A stretch of 64,000 nt of DNA from Paucibacter sp. KBW04 (GCF_003852425.1 NZ_QAJN01000006.1:368-64367), one strand, 5' to 3'. Shown: positions 49,112-59,088, counted from the first letter of the stretch. Made by a program: numbers and translations. The notes: generated by a model not told the origin, from the sequence alone.

Positions 49112-50916
49112 GAGGGCACTCGCTTCAAGGCAGAGGGGCTGGAGGTGGCGGAGGAGGCTTCAAGCGGCGGCACAGACTCGTCCACCGGCCGGGCGGCCAG
49201 GCGCTTGCCGGTGCGCTCCACCACCAAATGAGAGAGATAGGTGCCCAGGGCCACGACCACAATGGCCAATACGCCCAGAGCCGCACCGGGCCCGCGCCCG
49301 GCAATGCTTTGCATATAGAGGTAGATGCCGTAACTCATCGGCGCCTGTGACTCGGCCGAAGACAGCAAGAGCGTCGCCGACAACTCCACCGCCGCCGTGA
49401 TGAAACTGGTGACGAAACCCGCCAAAATGCCGCCCGCCATCAGCGGCACCAGGACGCGCTGAATGGTGCGCAGCTTGGTGGCCCCCAGGCTCTCGGCCGC
49501 CTCCTCTAGCGACACATGCACCTGCTGCAAGGCCGCCACGCAGGAACGCAGGGCATAGGGCAGGCGACGCACCGCGTAGGCCAGCATGATGACGACCCAG
49601 GTGCTGGTCAACAAGGTGTCGGTTCCAGGCGCGGTCACGCCCTTGAAGAGGCGCAGATAGCCGATGGCCAGCACGATGCCAGGCACCGCCAAGGAGGCCG
49701 TGGCGATCCAGTCCAGCCACTTGCGCGCGGGCAAGTTGGTGCGCAGCATCAAGTAAGCGATGGTGACACCCAAGACCACGTCCAAGGTGGCCGCCAAGCC
49801 GCAATACAGCAAGGTGTTCTTCATCATGCCGCCGGCATCCTGAAACACGGTCTGGTAGTGGGCCAGGGTGTAGGCATCGGGCAAAGGCGAGAAGCTCCAC
49901 ACCTGGGCCAGCGACAGCAGAAGCACGCCCAGATGGGGGCTGAGCACGATCAGCAAGACCAACAAGATCCAGGCATAGGCGGCCAGGGCGGACCAGGGGC
50001 TCAACTCCCGCTTGGCAATGCTTGCGCCGCCCTTTTGCAGGGTGGAATAGTCCTTGCCCGCCAGCACCTTGGCCGAGAGCGCCATGGCGGTAATGGAGAA
50101 CACGATCATGATGACGCTAATCACATAACCCAGCGGATCCTCCAGACCGACCTGGGTGATGCGCAGATAGGCTTGCGGCGCCAGCAGATTGGTCTGGCCC
50201 AGCACCAGGGGCGTGCCCAGATCGTCAAACACCTTGACGAAGACCAGGGAGGCTCCAGCCACAAAACCCGGCATGGCCAGCGGGAAGATGACGCGGCGGA
50301 ACAAACGCAGGCCGGTGCAACCCAGGTTCAATGCGGCCTCTTCCATGGCCCCGTCGATATTGCGCAGCGCCACGGTGAGGTTCATCAGGATGAAGGGGAA
50401 GTAGTGAATCGCCTCCACAAAAATGACCCCGCTCAAGCCTTCCATGATGGGAACGCTGATACCGAAGTGCTCCATCAACAGCAGATTCACCGTGCCCGAG
50501 CGCCCGAAGATCAGCTGCATGGCGGCCGCTCCCACAAAGGGCGGCATGATCAGCGGCAGCACGCCCAGGGTTTGAATCAGCAAGGCGCCACGGAACTGAA
50601 AGCGCACCGTGAAATAGGCCAGGGGCACGGCGATCAAGGCCGCGAACACGGCCGACATGCTGGCCACATAGAGGCTATTGAAGAAGGCCTCCCGCATCAG
50701 GCCCTGGCTGAAGAAGTTGCCGAAGTGGCCCAGGGTGAGGCCGCCCTCGCCATCAACGAAGGCGGTGTGAAACACCTTGCCCACCGGCAGCACCAAGAAG
50801 AGCAGCAAAAAGCTCAGCACCAGGCCACCGGCCAGCAGGGCGCCGGGTCTGAGCTGATCACCAAACAAACGAAAGCGCAGGCCGCTAGGGGCGCTGCTTG
50901 CGGACAGGGTGGACAT
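49108..50916 (-). CDS. ABC importer permease with two fused transmembrane domains
   Basis: A 602-residue protein with about twelve helices in two BPD_transp-type halves, the layout of FbpB and ThiP. The EAA loops are visible as EEAALNLGCTGLRLFRRVIFP in the first half and EEAAESLGATKLRTIQRVLVP in the second. The end overlaps the ATPase start (ATGA). It is the channel of the 48.0-52.3 kb importer. Confidence 0.92.
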   Translation of the reverse strand: MSTLSASSAPSGLRFRLFGDQLRPGALLAGGLVLSFLLLFLVLPVGKVFHTAFVDGEGGLTLGHFGNFFSQGLMREAFFNSLYVASMSAVFAALIAVPLAYFTVRFQFRGALLIQTLGVLPLIMPPFVGAAAMQLIFGRSGTVNLLLMEHFGISVPIMEGLSGVIFVEAIHYFPFILMNLTVALRNIDGAMEEAALNLGCTGLRLFRRVIFPLAMPGFVAGASLVFVKVFDDLGTPLVLGQTNLLAPQAYLRITQVGLEDPLGYVISVIMIVFSITAMALSAKVLAGKDYSTLQKGGASIAKRELSPWSALAAYAWILLVLLIVLSPHLGVLLLSLAQVWSFSPLPDAYTLAHYQTVFQDAGGMMKNTLLYCGLAATLDVVLGVTIAYLMLRTNLPARKWLDWIATASLAVPGIVLAIGYLRLFKGVTAPGTDTLLTSTWVVIMLAYAVRRLPYALRSCVAALQQVHVSLEEAAESLGATKLRTIQRVLVPLMAGGILAGFVTSFITAAVELSATLLLSSAESQAPMSYGIYLYMQSIAGRGPGAALGVLAIVVVALGTYLSHLVVERTGKRLAARPVDESVPPLEASSATSSPSALKRVPS

Positions 50917-50943
50917 GGCTTTGCCTCGCTACAAAGTGGCCGC

Positions 50944-52314
50944 TCAGCGCGCCAAGGCGCGGGCTTGCTCGGCGAAGTCCTTGGCGCGGGCATAGTTGTC
51001 GCGCGCCTGGCTGCTCCAGCGGTCTTCCAGGCCGGTGACTTGCTTGGCCACGGCAGCGTCCTTCTTATTGGCGGTGAACAGGGCGAGGAAGGCCTTGTCG
51101 CCCGCCAGGCCGCTGCCCACGATGGGGGTGAAGGCCAGATCACGCGCCTGCTTGAGCAGGGCTTGGCCCTGGGCATTGGGCTTTTTGGCCAGCGCCGCCG
51201 TTGCTTCGTGGATGGCTTGGGTGGCGGCCTTCAACTCCTTGTGGCGGAAGGTGATGGTCTGGTCAAACATCGAGGACACCACGTTGTAGCGCGCCTCCGA
51301 AAGGTCGGAGTCAAACCGCACCTTGGCTTTTTTGGCGATCTCAAAGGGGTTGGGATAGCCGGCCGGCACTTTGCCGCCCAGTGCCGCGGGCGGCAGCACG
51401 GGCAGGCGCGAGATCTTCGGGTCCAGCAGCAAGAGTTGGCCTTCGGCGGAGACGCTGTAGGCGATGAATTTGCGCGCCTCCTCGGGGTTCTTGCTGCCCT
51501 TGATCAGGGCGATATTGGCGGGCACCACGGCCGTCACATCGGGGTAGATGAACTCGACCGGGAAGCCCGAGTATTTGCCCGCCAGGCCGAAGAAGTCGAT
51601 CACCAGGCCGATGCCGAACTGCCCGTTGTTGACCCCATCGGGCACGCCGAAGCTGCGCTCGGTGATGGCCGCGCTATTGCCGGAGATTTGCAGCAGCTGA
51701 TGCCAGCCCTTGTCCCAGCCCTCGCCCTGCAGCAAGGTCTCCACGGTCAGATGCGTCGTCCCCGAACGCGAGGGCGCACTCATGGCCGCATGACCGAAGT
51801 AAACCGGCTTGATCAGATCGGCCCATTGCGCCGGCGCGGGCAGCTTGTTGGCGGCCATGTAACGGGTATTCCACATCAGGCCATAGCCGGCCAAGGCCTG
51901 CCCCAGGTAGAGGCCTTGCGGGTCATTGATGGGATAGTTGCCGACCTTCTCGGGTACGGCTTTATTGGCCTGGGCGCTGACGTTCTCCAGCAGCTGCTGA
52001 CCGGACAGAACCTCGAATGCATCCGGTGCCGAGGCCCAGAACACATCCGGGCGCTGGCCCAGGGGCAGCTCGCGTACATAGGCCAAACCTTGCACGGTGC
52101 TCTTGTTGAGAATCTCCAGCTTGATGCCAGGATTCGCTTTCTCAAACGCCTGCTTGTAAGCCTGGGTCAGCTCTTTCGGAAAGGAGGTGACGATGGACAC
52201 CGTGCCGGCCTGCGCACCTGCGGCAAGCAGAGAACTCAAGCCCAGTGCGGCAAGGCCGGCCAACCAGGTCTTGCGGCTGCCAAAGGCCTGCACTGCTAGG
52301 GGAAATTTGCTCAT
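50944..52314 (-). CDS. ABC importer periplasmic substrate-binding protein
   Basis: A 456-residue protein with a signal peptide (WLAGLAALGLSSLLAAGAQA), then VSIVTSFPKELTQAYKQAFE and DVFWASAPDAFEVL, as in the Fe3+/aminoethylphosphonate/thiamine binding family. The C-terminus has about 90 extra residues rich in Lys/Ala (ALKQARDLAFTPIVGSGLAGDKAFL...). The paired tyrosines of ferric-binding proteins are not obvious, so iron is not the favoured ligand. ATG 52314 follows GAGGAG. The histidine phosphatase 40 bp upstream hints at a phosphorylated substrate, as a guess. Confidence 0.88.
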   Translation of the reverse strand: MSKFPLAVQAFGSRKTWLAGLAALGLSSLLAAGAQAGTVSIVTSFPKELTQAYKQAFEKANPGIKLEILNKSTVQGLAYVRELPLGQRPDVFWASAPDAFEVLSGQQLLENVSAQANKAVPEKVGNYPINDPQGLYLGQALAGYGLMWNTRYMAANKLPAPAQWADLIKPVYFGHAAMSAPSRSGTTHLTVETLLQGEGWDKGWHQLLQISGNSAAITERSFGVPDGVNNGQFGIGLVIDFFGLAGKYSGFPVEFIYPDVTAVVPANIALIKGSKNPEEARKFIAYSVSAEGQLLLLDPKISRLPVLPPAALGGKVPAGYPNPFEIAKKAKVRFDSDLSEARYNVVSSMFDQTITFRHKELKAATQAIHEATAALAKKPNAQGQALLKQARDLAFTPIVGSGLAGDKAFLALFTANKKDAAVAKQVTGLEDRWSSQARDNYARAKDFAEQARALAR

Positions 52315-52354
52315 GTTTGTCTCCTCTTCGGGTGGTGGGTGTCGATCAGGGCGA

Positions 52355-53032
52355 TCAGGGCGCAGGGAACAGCTCGGGCAGCTCGTCGCGCTGCGCCCCG
52401 CTTAAATGCTCGGTGAGGCCCCAGGCCAGGATGGCAAAGCCGCTCGCGTCATAGCGGAGTCGGCTGATGGCAGCGTTCTCCAGCGCCCAGCTGCGGGGCG
52501 CATCCAGGGCTAAGCCGGTGGCGGCGCGATAAAGGCAATCCAAGACGCCGCCGTGGCAGACGATGGCGATGGTCTGGCCGGGATGCTGAGCGGCCTGGCG
52601 CTCGATGGCGGTCAGACAGCGACGATGGAAGGCGCGACGGCTCTCGCCTCCCTCCGGGCCAAAGTCCGGCTCGCGGCGATGCCAACAGGCATGGGCCTCG
52701 GGCCAGCGCAGCGCAATCTCGTCCGCACGCAGGCCCTGGAACACACCGAAATGCTGCTCCCGCAGAGCCGGTTCGATCTGCAAGGGCAGGCATTTCACAT
52801 CGGCCAGCCGCTGCGCCGTCTGCTGGGCCCGCGCCAGATCGCTGGTGTAGATGGCGGCCAAGTCCTCATCGGCCAGGGCTTGTGCCGTTTGCAAGGCCTG
52901 CGCCAGACCCTGGGCGTTCAGGGCGATATCGGTTTGGCCCTGGTAGCGGCCCGAGCAATTCCAATCGGTTTCGCCATGGCGGATGGCAAGAATTTGAGTC
53001 GGGGCATTCACCGGGGCTGCCTTTGTCTGCAT
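52355..53032 (-). CDS. Histidine phosphatase family protein (phosphoglycerate-mutase-like)
   Basis: A 225-residue enzyme with the catalytic LAIRHGETDWNCSGRYQGQTD at residues about 16-36, the second His in AIVCHGGVLDCLY and Arg/Glu in DLARAQQTAQRL and REQHFGVFQGL. It is of the GpmB/CobC class. It is the first gene of the run leading into the ABC importer, so it may dephosphorylate an imported or exported compound. The exact substrate is unknown. Confidence 0.87.
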   Translation of the reverse strand: MQTKAAPVNAPTQILAIRHGETDWNCSGRYQGQTDIALNAQGLAQALQTAQALADEDLAAIYTSDLARAQQTAQRLADVKCLPLQIEPALREQHFGVFQGLRADEIALRWPEAHACWHRREPDFGPEGGESRRAFHRRCLTAIERQAAQHPGQTIAIVCHGGVLDCLYRAATGLALDAPRSWALENAAISRLRYDASGFAILAWGLTEHLSGAQRDELPELFPAP

Positions 53033-53141
53033 GCTGGAATGCCCGCATCGTGCATCAGCCGACCCGGTCCGGCCAATCAGAAAACTTGATGCGGGCCATC
53101 AGGGCCGAGGGTTGTCCCGGAGCCAAGCGGGCCGACACCGC

Positions 53142-53574
53142 TCAGCGCAAGGGATAGGCGATGCCCCGCATCGGGGTGAACAGCGCACGCATCAAAACAA
53201 TGATGCGCCCAGGCAAGATCTGAGCCGCCAACCAAGCCGAATGCTGATCCAGGCCATGCCCATGAGAGTGCCCAGCCCGTGGCTGGCCAGCAGGAAGCCC
53301 AGCCAGGCGGCACCACCCGGCAACTGCCTCTGTAACATCTCCGGCAAGGCGACCGGATGGGGCCGCCGACAAAGACGGCGAAGGCGGCAAAGTAGGCGAA
53401 CAGGCAAAGACGAGGAAGCTCAAGGCATCAAAGTCAAAAAGCCTGGGCGAGCTGGGTGAACTGATCACCCAACATGGACAGCAGGCCGCCGCCCAAGAGC
53501 CAGCGCAGATTGCGATTGCCCAGCAGCACTCCCCGTGGCGGCGTGGGCAGGGCCGCTGTCAATGCCTCGCTCAT
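53142..53574 (-). pseudogene. Broken MFS transporter gene
   Basis: The start MSEALTAALPTPPRGVLLGNRNLRWLLGGGLLSMLGDQFTQLA is intact, matches the first MFS helix, and overlaps the MerR stop (ATGA). After LAQAF the frame stops at 53434. Fragments of the second half follow in other frames: FAYFAAFAVFVGGPI, then LPEMLQRQLPGGAAWLGFLLASHGLGTLMGMAW (about 53240-53360). An intact gene would need about 1.2 kb; only about 430 bp remain. This fits one large internal deletion plus at least one frameshift. A functional exporter cannot be made. Confidence 0.75.
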
Positions 53575-54317
53575 GGCGCGCTTGCTGGACTTGGCTGCAG
53601 CAAGGCCTGCCGCAAGAAGGCCAGCAATGCAGGCGTCACCCCGGTGCTGCGCTGCAGCTCGGGCTCTTTGGCATACATCTCGCGGACCTTGCTTTGGATG
53701 CCGGCGTCCTCGCCGACGAACTGTCGCGTTAAGTCCTGCCATCTCCGCGCCAATGCCAAGACCTGGGGGCTGGCCGGGTCCACGCCCGCCGCCATGGCCG
53801 CTTGCACTTCTTGGATCAAGAGCGGCCAAGCCGTTTCGCTGGCTCGCAAGGCCTCTTCACCCAGGGCGTCGCGGCGGCCGGCCAGCAGCTTCAACTGCGC
53901 GGCGTCAAAGTATTTTTGATGCACCCGCATCATGGACATGGCACGCATCAGCTGGCTGATCAGGTCCTCAGACGAGGCGCTCGCCGAGTCCTGCACCTGC
54001 CTGAGGGCTCGCAGCAAATGCTGCTGCTCTTGCACCTGCTGTTCCAGGGCCTCGATCTGCCGCGCCAGCACTTCACGCAGCGGCGGATGCTCCGCGTCCA
54101 GCAAGGCGCCCACCTGCTTCAAAGCCAGCCCAGACTGGCGCAGCGCCATCAACCGATGCAGGCGCAGCACATCCGCCTCGCCATATTGCCGATAGCCCGC
54201 CTCCGTACGCCCTGTGGGCTTGAGCAGGCCCAGCTTCTCGTAATGATGCAAGGCCCGCACGGTCAAGCCGCATCGCTTGGCCAAATCTCCAACGCTGTAG
54301 TCCACAAACGCCTCCAT
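53571..54317 (-). CDS. MerR-family regulator, TipA type
   Basis: A 248-residue regulator. The MerR DNA-binding domain is at about 6-75 (YSVGDLAKRCGLTVRALHHYEKLGLLKPTGRTEAGYRQYG), a coiled dimer helix at about 80-115, and a C-terminal TipAS-like helical domain at about 120-240 that binds drugs or peptides in known members. A MerR-type promoter with 19-bp spacer is at 54338-54368. It overlaps the broken MFS gene, its likely former target. Confidence 0.88.
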   Translation of the reverse strand: MEAFVDYSVGDLAKRCGLTVRALHHYEKLGLLKPTGRTEAGYRQYGEADVLRLHRLMALRQSGLALKQVGALLDAEHPPLREVLARQIEALEQQVQEQQHLLRALRQVQDSASASSEDLISQLMRAMSMMRVHQKYFDAAQLKLLAGRRDALGEEALRASETAWPLLIQEVQAAMAAGVDPASPQVLALARRWQDLTRQFVGEDAGIQSKVREMYAKEPELQRSTGVTPALLAFLRQALLQPSPASAP

Positions 54318-54337
54318 GTCTTGTTAGCTGGGGGCGA

Positions 54338-54368
54338 ATGATCGAGCCTGACCCTAGGTCAGGGTCAA
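54338..54368 (-). promoter_or_regulatory. MerR-type promoter and operator
   Basis: On the minus strand TTGACC (54368-54363) and GATCAT (54343-54338) are 19 bp apart, the long spacing that MerR proteins correct by twisting DNA. The spacer holds the inverted repeat CCTGAC-CTAGG-GTCAGG read on this strand. The -10 box ends 20 bp before the MerR start, so autoregulation is expected. Confidence 0.65.
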
Positions 54369-54385
54369 GTGTTGCGGCTAAGTTC

Positions 54386-54874
54386 TTAGCGCGACCCGCG
54401 TCGCGCGGCTTCAATGGTCGCGATATCGATCTTGCCCATCTCCATCATGGCCTCGAAGGCGCGCTTGGCCGCGGCCGGGTCCGGGTCGGTGATGGCCGCG
54501 ACCAGCTGCACCGGGGTGATCTGCCAGGAGAGGCCCCATTTGTCCTTGCACCAACCGCAGGCGCTGGCCACGCCGCCGTTGCCGAGGATGGCGTCCCACA
54601 AGCGATCGGTTTCCGCCTGATCCTCGGTCGCCACCTGGAATGAAAAGGCCTCGCTGTGCTTGATGCCGGGTCCGCCGTTGAGGCCCAGGCAAGGAATCCC
54701 CATGACGGTGAACTCCACCGTCAGCACATCGCCCTGCTTGCCTGCAGGGTAGTCGCCCGGCGCGCGGTGAATCGCATCGACAGAGGAGTCGGGAAAGGTC
54801 TGAGCGTAAAAATTCGCAGCCTCTTCGGCGGCGCCGTCGAACCAGAGGCAGATGGTGTTCTTGGCGGGCTTCAT
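54386..54874 (-). CDS. VOC-superfamily protein (3-dmu-9_3-mt / PhnB-like)
   Basis: A 162-residue protein with NTICLWFDGAAEEAANFYAQTFPDS at the start and IPCLGLNGGPGIKHSEAFSFQV, DAILGNGGVASACGWCKDKWGLSWQITP later. This is the PF06983-type fold in the glyoxalase/VOC superfamily. Many are annotated as methyltransferases but have no proven activity. The start at 54874 is chosen as the family start. It ends 17 bp before the MerR promoter. Confidence 0.88.
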   Translation of the reverse strand: MKPAKNTICLWFDGAAEEAANFYAQTFPDSSVDAIHRAPGDYPAGKQGDVLTVEFTVMGIPCLGLNGGPGIKHSEAFSFQVATEDQAETDRLWDAILGNGGVASACGWCKDKWGLSWQITPVQLVAAITDPDPAAAKRAFEAMMEMGKIDIATIEAARRGSR

Positions 54875-54973
54875 GGCTTGCAGGCTCCGGGCTGATGAGG
54901 GGTCAAGACCAAGGGATTCTGGGCCTGGGACCCGGCCACGCCAAGCTGGTTTCCCCGGACTCAATCGCTGAAC

Positions 54974-55453
54974 TCAAACAAACCCGGCCTCGGCGTGCAA
55001 ACAGCGCTGCACCAGCTGCATAAACTGCCCCGCGCGCGCCGCCCCGCCCTCGGTCAGGGCAATATGCCCCGACGCCTCGGCCAACCAGGCCTGCAAGCTG
55101 GCCTCGCTGTCCACCTCGCGCACGCTGGCGCGCAAGGCCTCGTCCTTGCCGAGCAGAAAACGCTCCGCCAGGTCCATGGCGAAGAACTTGGCGCGCACCA
55201 GCGTCTGGGCTCGGCGACTGGCCTCGGCCAGTTCGCGTTCACAGCGCCAGGTGATGAGACCCGCGGCGCGCAGCTGCTGGGGGGCGTCTTCGGGCAGGCC
55301 CAAGCCTCTCGCCAAGCTGGACAAGGCCTGCACATCGCGCTGCCCGTCCACGGTAATCAGCAGCGCGCGCAGCGCCGGTGAGAGCCGGCGGCGCTCGTGC
55401 AACAAGACATGGCGGGCGGCCTCGGTTTTCTGGGGTTTAAGCGGCATCTCCAT
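54974..55453 (-). CDS. Conserved protein of unknown function, divergent from icmF
   Basis: A 159-residue mainly helical protein. It contains LLHERRRLSPALRALLITVDGQRDVQALSSLARGLGLPED, then LRAAGLITW, a shape seen in small regulator-associated modules. It has no membrane segment or signal peptide. An in-frame ATG at 55546 lies inside the icmF operator, so I use 55453 (55447 is also possible). It shares the operator region with icmF. I do not recognise the family. Confidence 0.6.
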   Translation of the reverse strand: MEMPLKPQKTEAARHVLLHERRRLSPALRALLITVDGQRDVQALSSLARGLGLPEDAPQQLRAAGLITWRCERELAEASRRAQTLVRAKFFAMDLAERFLLGKDEALRASVREVDSEASLQAWLAEASGHIALTEGGAARAGQFMQLVQRCLHAEAGFV

Positions 55454-55514
55454 CCGCCCATCTTGCTGACCCAGGGTTGCGCGCCTGTGACAAGCCAGGC
55501 TGGCGCCGAATGAC

Positions 55515-55548
55515 GCTTGATTGACGTTTACGTTAACGTCAATCAAGC
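55515..55548. promoter_or_regulatory. Palindromic operator upstream of icmF, LiuR-like
   Basis: A 34-bp near-perfect inverted repeat. Its arms start GCTTGATTGACGTT and end AACGTCAATCAAGC; the core GACGTTTACGTTAACGTC is at 55523-55540. Its reverse complement matches the MerR-upstream operator (10609-10626) at 17 of 18 bases. It sits about 110 bp before icmF and 62 bp before the divergent unknown gene. Confidence 0.75.
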
Positions 55549-55657
55549 CCTAGAATCGGGCCAGTCTTGCTGCTACAAAGGGCGGAGCACGCCTGCCCCA
55601 CTTGTTTGAGCAAACAACACAAAGCACTGCCGCCGCGCCCCTTCCTGGAGACAAGCC

Positions 55658-58600
55658 ATGACCGATCTGTCCGCCGAGTACAAAGCCCTGGCCGAGTACC
55701 GCCCCACGCACAAAGTGCGTTTCGTCACCGCCGCCAGCCTGTTCGACGGACATGACGCGGCCATCAACATCATGCGGCGCATCTTGCAAGGCATGGGCGC
55801 CGAGGTGATCCATCTGGGCCATAACCGCTCGGTGGACGAGGTCGTCACCGCTGCGCTGCAAGAAGACGCCCAAGGCATCGCCATCAGCTCCTACCAGGGC
55901 GGCCATGTGGAGTACTTCAAATACATGGTGGACCTGCTGCGCGCGCGCGGCGGCGAAAAAATTCAGGTCTTTGGCGGCGGCGGCGGCGTGATCGTGCCGG
56001 CCGAGATCCGCGACCTGTCGGACCATGGCGTGCGCATCTTCAGCCCCGAGGACGGCCAACGCATGGGCCTGGCCGGCATGATCGGCGAGATGATGATGAA
56101 GGCCGACCAGGACTTCTCTCCCCTCGCCCCCAAGACCCTGGACGCGATCCAAGGCCATAGCGAAGCCGCTTGGCGCGCCCTGGCCCAGCTGATCACGGCG
56201 CTGGAGAACGGCAAGGCCGACCCCGGCTTGGTCGCGAGCCTGCAAGCCTCGGCCAAAGACATCAAGACCCCTGTGCTGGGCATCACCGGCACCGGCGGCG
56301 CGGGCAAGAGCAGCCTGACGGACGAGCTGATCCGCCGCATCCGCCTGGACCAGAACGATGCGCTGCGCGTGGCCGTCATCTCCATCGACCCCTCGCGCCG
56401 CAAGAGCGGTGGCGCCTTGCTGGGCGACCGCATCCGCATGAATGCCATCGGCCCCTGGTCGCAGGGCTCGCGCGTGTTCATGCGCAGCCTCGCCACCCGC
56501 GACTTCGGCAGCGAAATCTCCAAGGCCCTGCCCGATGTGATCGCCGCCGCCAAGCTGGCGGGCTTTGATCTGATCGTGGTGGAGACCTCGGGCATAGGCC
56601 AGGGCGATGCGGCCATCGTCCCCCATGTGGACGTGCCCATGTATGTGATGACGCCCGAGTTCGGCGCCGCCAGCCAGCTCGAGAAGATCGACATGCTGGA
56701 CTTCGCCGAGTTCGTCGCCATCAACAAATTCGACCGCAAGGGTTCGCTGGACGCCTTGCGCGATGTGGCCAAGCAGGTACAGCGCAATAAGGAAGCCTTC
56801 ACCACCCGGCCCGAAGAAATGCCGGTGTTTGGCACCATGGCCAGCCGCTTCAACGACGACGGCGTCACCGCGCTTTACCAAGCCCTCAAGCCGCGCCTAG
56901 CCGCTTTGGGCCTGCAGCTGACTGAAGGCCGCCTGCCCATCGTCAACACCCGCCACAGCACCCATCAAACCCCGGTCGTGCCCGCTGCGCGTGTGCGTTA
57001 TCTGGCCGAGATTTCCGACACCGTGCGCGGCTACAAAAAGCGCGCCCGCCATCAAGCCACCCTGGCCCGCGAGATCCAGCAGCTGACTGCCAGCTCGCGC
57101 ATGCTGCAAGAGGCCAATGCCGAGAAGACCCGCGCCCGCGAAGCCCTGGCCGAGCTGGTGGAATGCCGCGAAGCGCAGATGGACGGCGCCGCCCGCAAGC
57201 TGCTGGCCCAATGGCCCGATATGCAAAAGGCCTATGCCGGCGACGAGTATGTGGTGAAGATCCGCGACAAGGAGATACGCACCAACCTCGTCCACACCAG
57301 CCTCTCCGGCACCAAGATCAAGAAGGTGGTCTTGCCCGGCTATGAGTGCCACGGCGAGCTGCTGAAATGGCTGCTGCTGGAGAACGTGCCCGGCAGCTTC
57401 CCCTACACCGCCGGTGTGTTCGCCTTCAAGCGCGAGGGCGAGGACCCCACCCGCATGTTCGCCGGCGAGGGCGATGCCTTCCGCACCAACCGCCGCTTCA
57501 AGCTGGTCAGCGAAGGCATGCCGGCCAAGCGCCTGTCCACCGCATTCGACTCCGTCACGCTGTACGGCGCCGACCCCGCGCCCCGGCCCGATATCTACGG
57601 CAAGGTGGGTAACTCCGGCGTTAGCATCGCGACGCTGGACGATATGAAGGTGCTGTACGACGGCTTCGACCTCTGCAGCCCGACGACCAGCGTGTCCATG
57701 ACCATCAATGGCCCGGCGCCCTCTATCTTGGCCATGTTCATGAACACGGCCATCGACCAGAACCTCGCCAAGTTCAAGACGGACAACGGCCGCGAGCCGA
57801 CGGCTGACGAGGCCGCCAAGATCAAGGACTGGGTGCTGGCCAATGTGCGCGGCACGGTGCAGGCCGACATCCTGAAGGAAGACCAGGGCCAGAACACCTG
57901 CATCTTCTCCACCGAGTTCAGCCTCAAGGTGATGGGCGATATCGCCGAGTACTTTGTGCACCACAATGTGCGCAATTTCTACTCCGTCTCGATCAGCGGT
58001 TATCACATCGCCGAGGCCGGTGCCAACCCTCTCTCGCAGCTGGCGCTCACGCTGTCCAACGGCTTCACCTTTGTGGAAGCCTACCTGGCGCGCGGCATGC
58101 ACATCGATGACTTCGCGCCGAACTTAAGCTTCTTCTTCAGCAACGGCATGGACCCGGAGTACACCGTGCTGGGCCGCGTGGCCCGCCGCATCTGGGCCGT
58201 GGCCATGCGCGACAAGTACGGTGCGAATGAACGCAGCCAAAAGCTGAAATATCACATCCAGACTTCGGGCCGCTCACTGCACGCCCAGGAGATCCAGTTC
58301 AACGACATCCGCACCACCTTGCAGGCCTTGATCGCCATCTACGACAACTGCAACAGCCTGCACACCAATGCCTTCGACGAGGCCATCACCACGCCGACCG
58401 AAGAAAGCGTTAGGCGTGCGATGGCCATTCAGCTCATCATCAACCGCGAGTGGGGTCTGGCCAAGAACGAGAACCCCTCACAAGGCGCCTTCATCATCGA
58501 GGAGCTGACCGAGCTGGTGGAAGAAGCCGTGCTGAGCGAGTTCGAGAAAATCGCCGAGCGCGGCGGCGTGCTGGGTGCCATGGAAACCGGCTACCAGCGC

Positions 58601-58948
58601 AGCAAGATCCAGGAAGAGAGCATGCACTACGAGATGCTCAAGCACACCGGCGAGTACCCCATCATCGGCGTCAACACCTTCCGCAATCCGCATGGCGATC
58701 AGGTGATGGAGAGCATCGAGTTGGCTCGCTCCACCGAGGAAGAAAAGCAGTCGCAACTCACACGCCTGGCCGAGTTCCACACCGCCCACGCGGCCGAAAG
58801 CGGCCCCATGCTGGCGCGCCTGCAACAGGCCGTGATCGACAACGACAACGTCTTCAATGTGCTGATGGACGCGGTGCGCGTCTGCTCCTTGGGCCAGATC
58901 ACCTCGGCGCTGTTCGAAGTGGGTGGGCAGTATCGGCGCAGCATGTAA
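55658..58948 (+). CDS. icmF: Fused isobutyryl-CoA mutase with G-protein chaperone
   Basis: A 1,096-residue adenosylcobalamin enzyme that interconverts isobutyryl-CoA (or pivalyl-type acyl-CoAs) and n-butyryl-CoA. Domains in order: B12-binding (about 18-150, with FDGHDAAIN, base-off ligand H32, and [11 protein letters not shown]); MeaI-type GTPase (about 205-420: [46 protein letters not shown]); linker; TIM-barrel mutase ([26 protein letters not shown] to the end, with [21 protein letters not shown]). The full IcmF order distinguishes it from methylmalonyl-CoA mutase. GGAG precedes the ATG. The LiuR-like site upstream links it to the regulator at 10.2 kb. Confidence 0.94.
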   Translation: MTDLSAEYKALAEYRPTHKVRFVTAASLFDGHDAAINIMRRILQGMGAEVIHLGHNRSVDEVVTAALQEDAQGIAISSYQGGHVEYFKYMVDLLRARGGEKIQVFGGGGGVIVPAEIRDLSDHGVRIFSPEDGQRMGLAGMIGEMMMKADQDFSPLAPKTLDAIQGHSEAAWRALAQLITALENGKADPGLVASLQASAKDIKTPVLGITGTGGAGKSSLTDELIRRIRLDQNDALRVAVISIDPSRRKSGGALLGDRIRMNAIGPWSQGSRVFMRSLATRDFGSEISKALPDVIAAAKLAGFDLIVVETSGIGQGDAAIVPHVDVPMYVMTPEFGAASQLEKIDMLDFAEFVAINKFDRKGSLDALRDVAKQVQRNKEAFTTRPEEMPVFGTMASRFNDDGVTALYQALKPRLAALGLQLTEGRLPIVNTRHSTHQTPVVPAARVRYLAEISDTVRGYKKRARHQATLAREIQQLTASSRMLQEANAEKTRAREALAELVECREAQMDGAARKLLAQWPDMQKAYAGDEYVVKIRDKEIRTNLVHTSLSGTKIKKVVLPGYECHGELLKWLLLENVPGSFPYTAGVFAFKREGEDPTRMFAGEGDAFRTNRRFKLVSEGMPAKRLSTAFDSVTLYGADPAPRPDIYGKVGNSGVSIATLDDMKVLYDGFDLCSPTTSVSMTINGPAPSILAMFMNTAIDQNLAKFKTDNGREPTADEAAKIKDWVLANVRGTVQADILKEDQGQNTCIFSTEFSLKVMGDIAEYFVHHNVRNFYSVSISGYHIAEAGANPLSQLALTLSNGFTFVEAYLARGMHIDDFAPNLSFFFSNGMDPEYTVLGRVARRIWAVAMRDKYGANERSQKLKYHIQTSGRSLHAQEIQFNDIRTTLQALIAIYDNCNSLHTNAFDEAITTPTEESVRRAMAIQLIINREWGLAKNENPSQGAFIIEELTELVEEAVLSEFEKIAERGGVLGAMETGYQRSKIQEESMHYEMLKHTGEYPIIGVNTFRNPHGDQVMESIELARSTEEEKQSQLTRLAEFHTAHAAESGPMLARLQQAVIDNDNVFNVLMDAVRVCSLGQITSALFEVGGQYRRSM

Positions 58949-59088
58949 GTGACAAGCACCTTGGGCTCGGTAGGCTGAAATCGCCGCCGAGACCAACTGG
59001 TGAATAGTCACGCGGGCTAGCCTAGACGCCCGCGTCTTCCGTCGCATTCCCTGGCTATGCTGCTCGCTCCGAGGAGGGCCTAGCCAAA

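Noticed and set aside
55454-55546. 31-residue N-terminal extension of the unknown protein
   Set aside because: Its codons read through the palindromic operator (DVNVNVN), so the frame is more likely fortuitous than translated.
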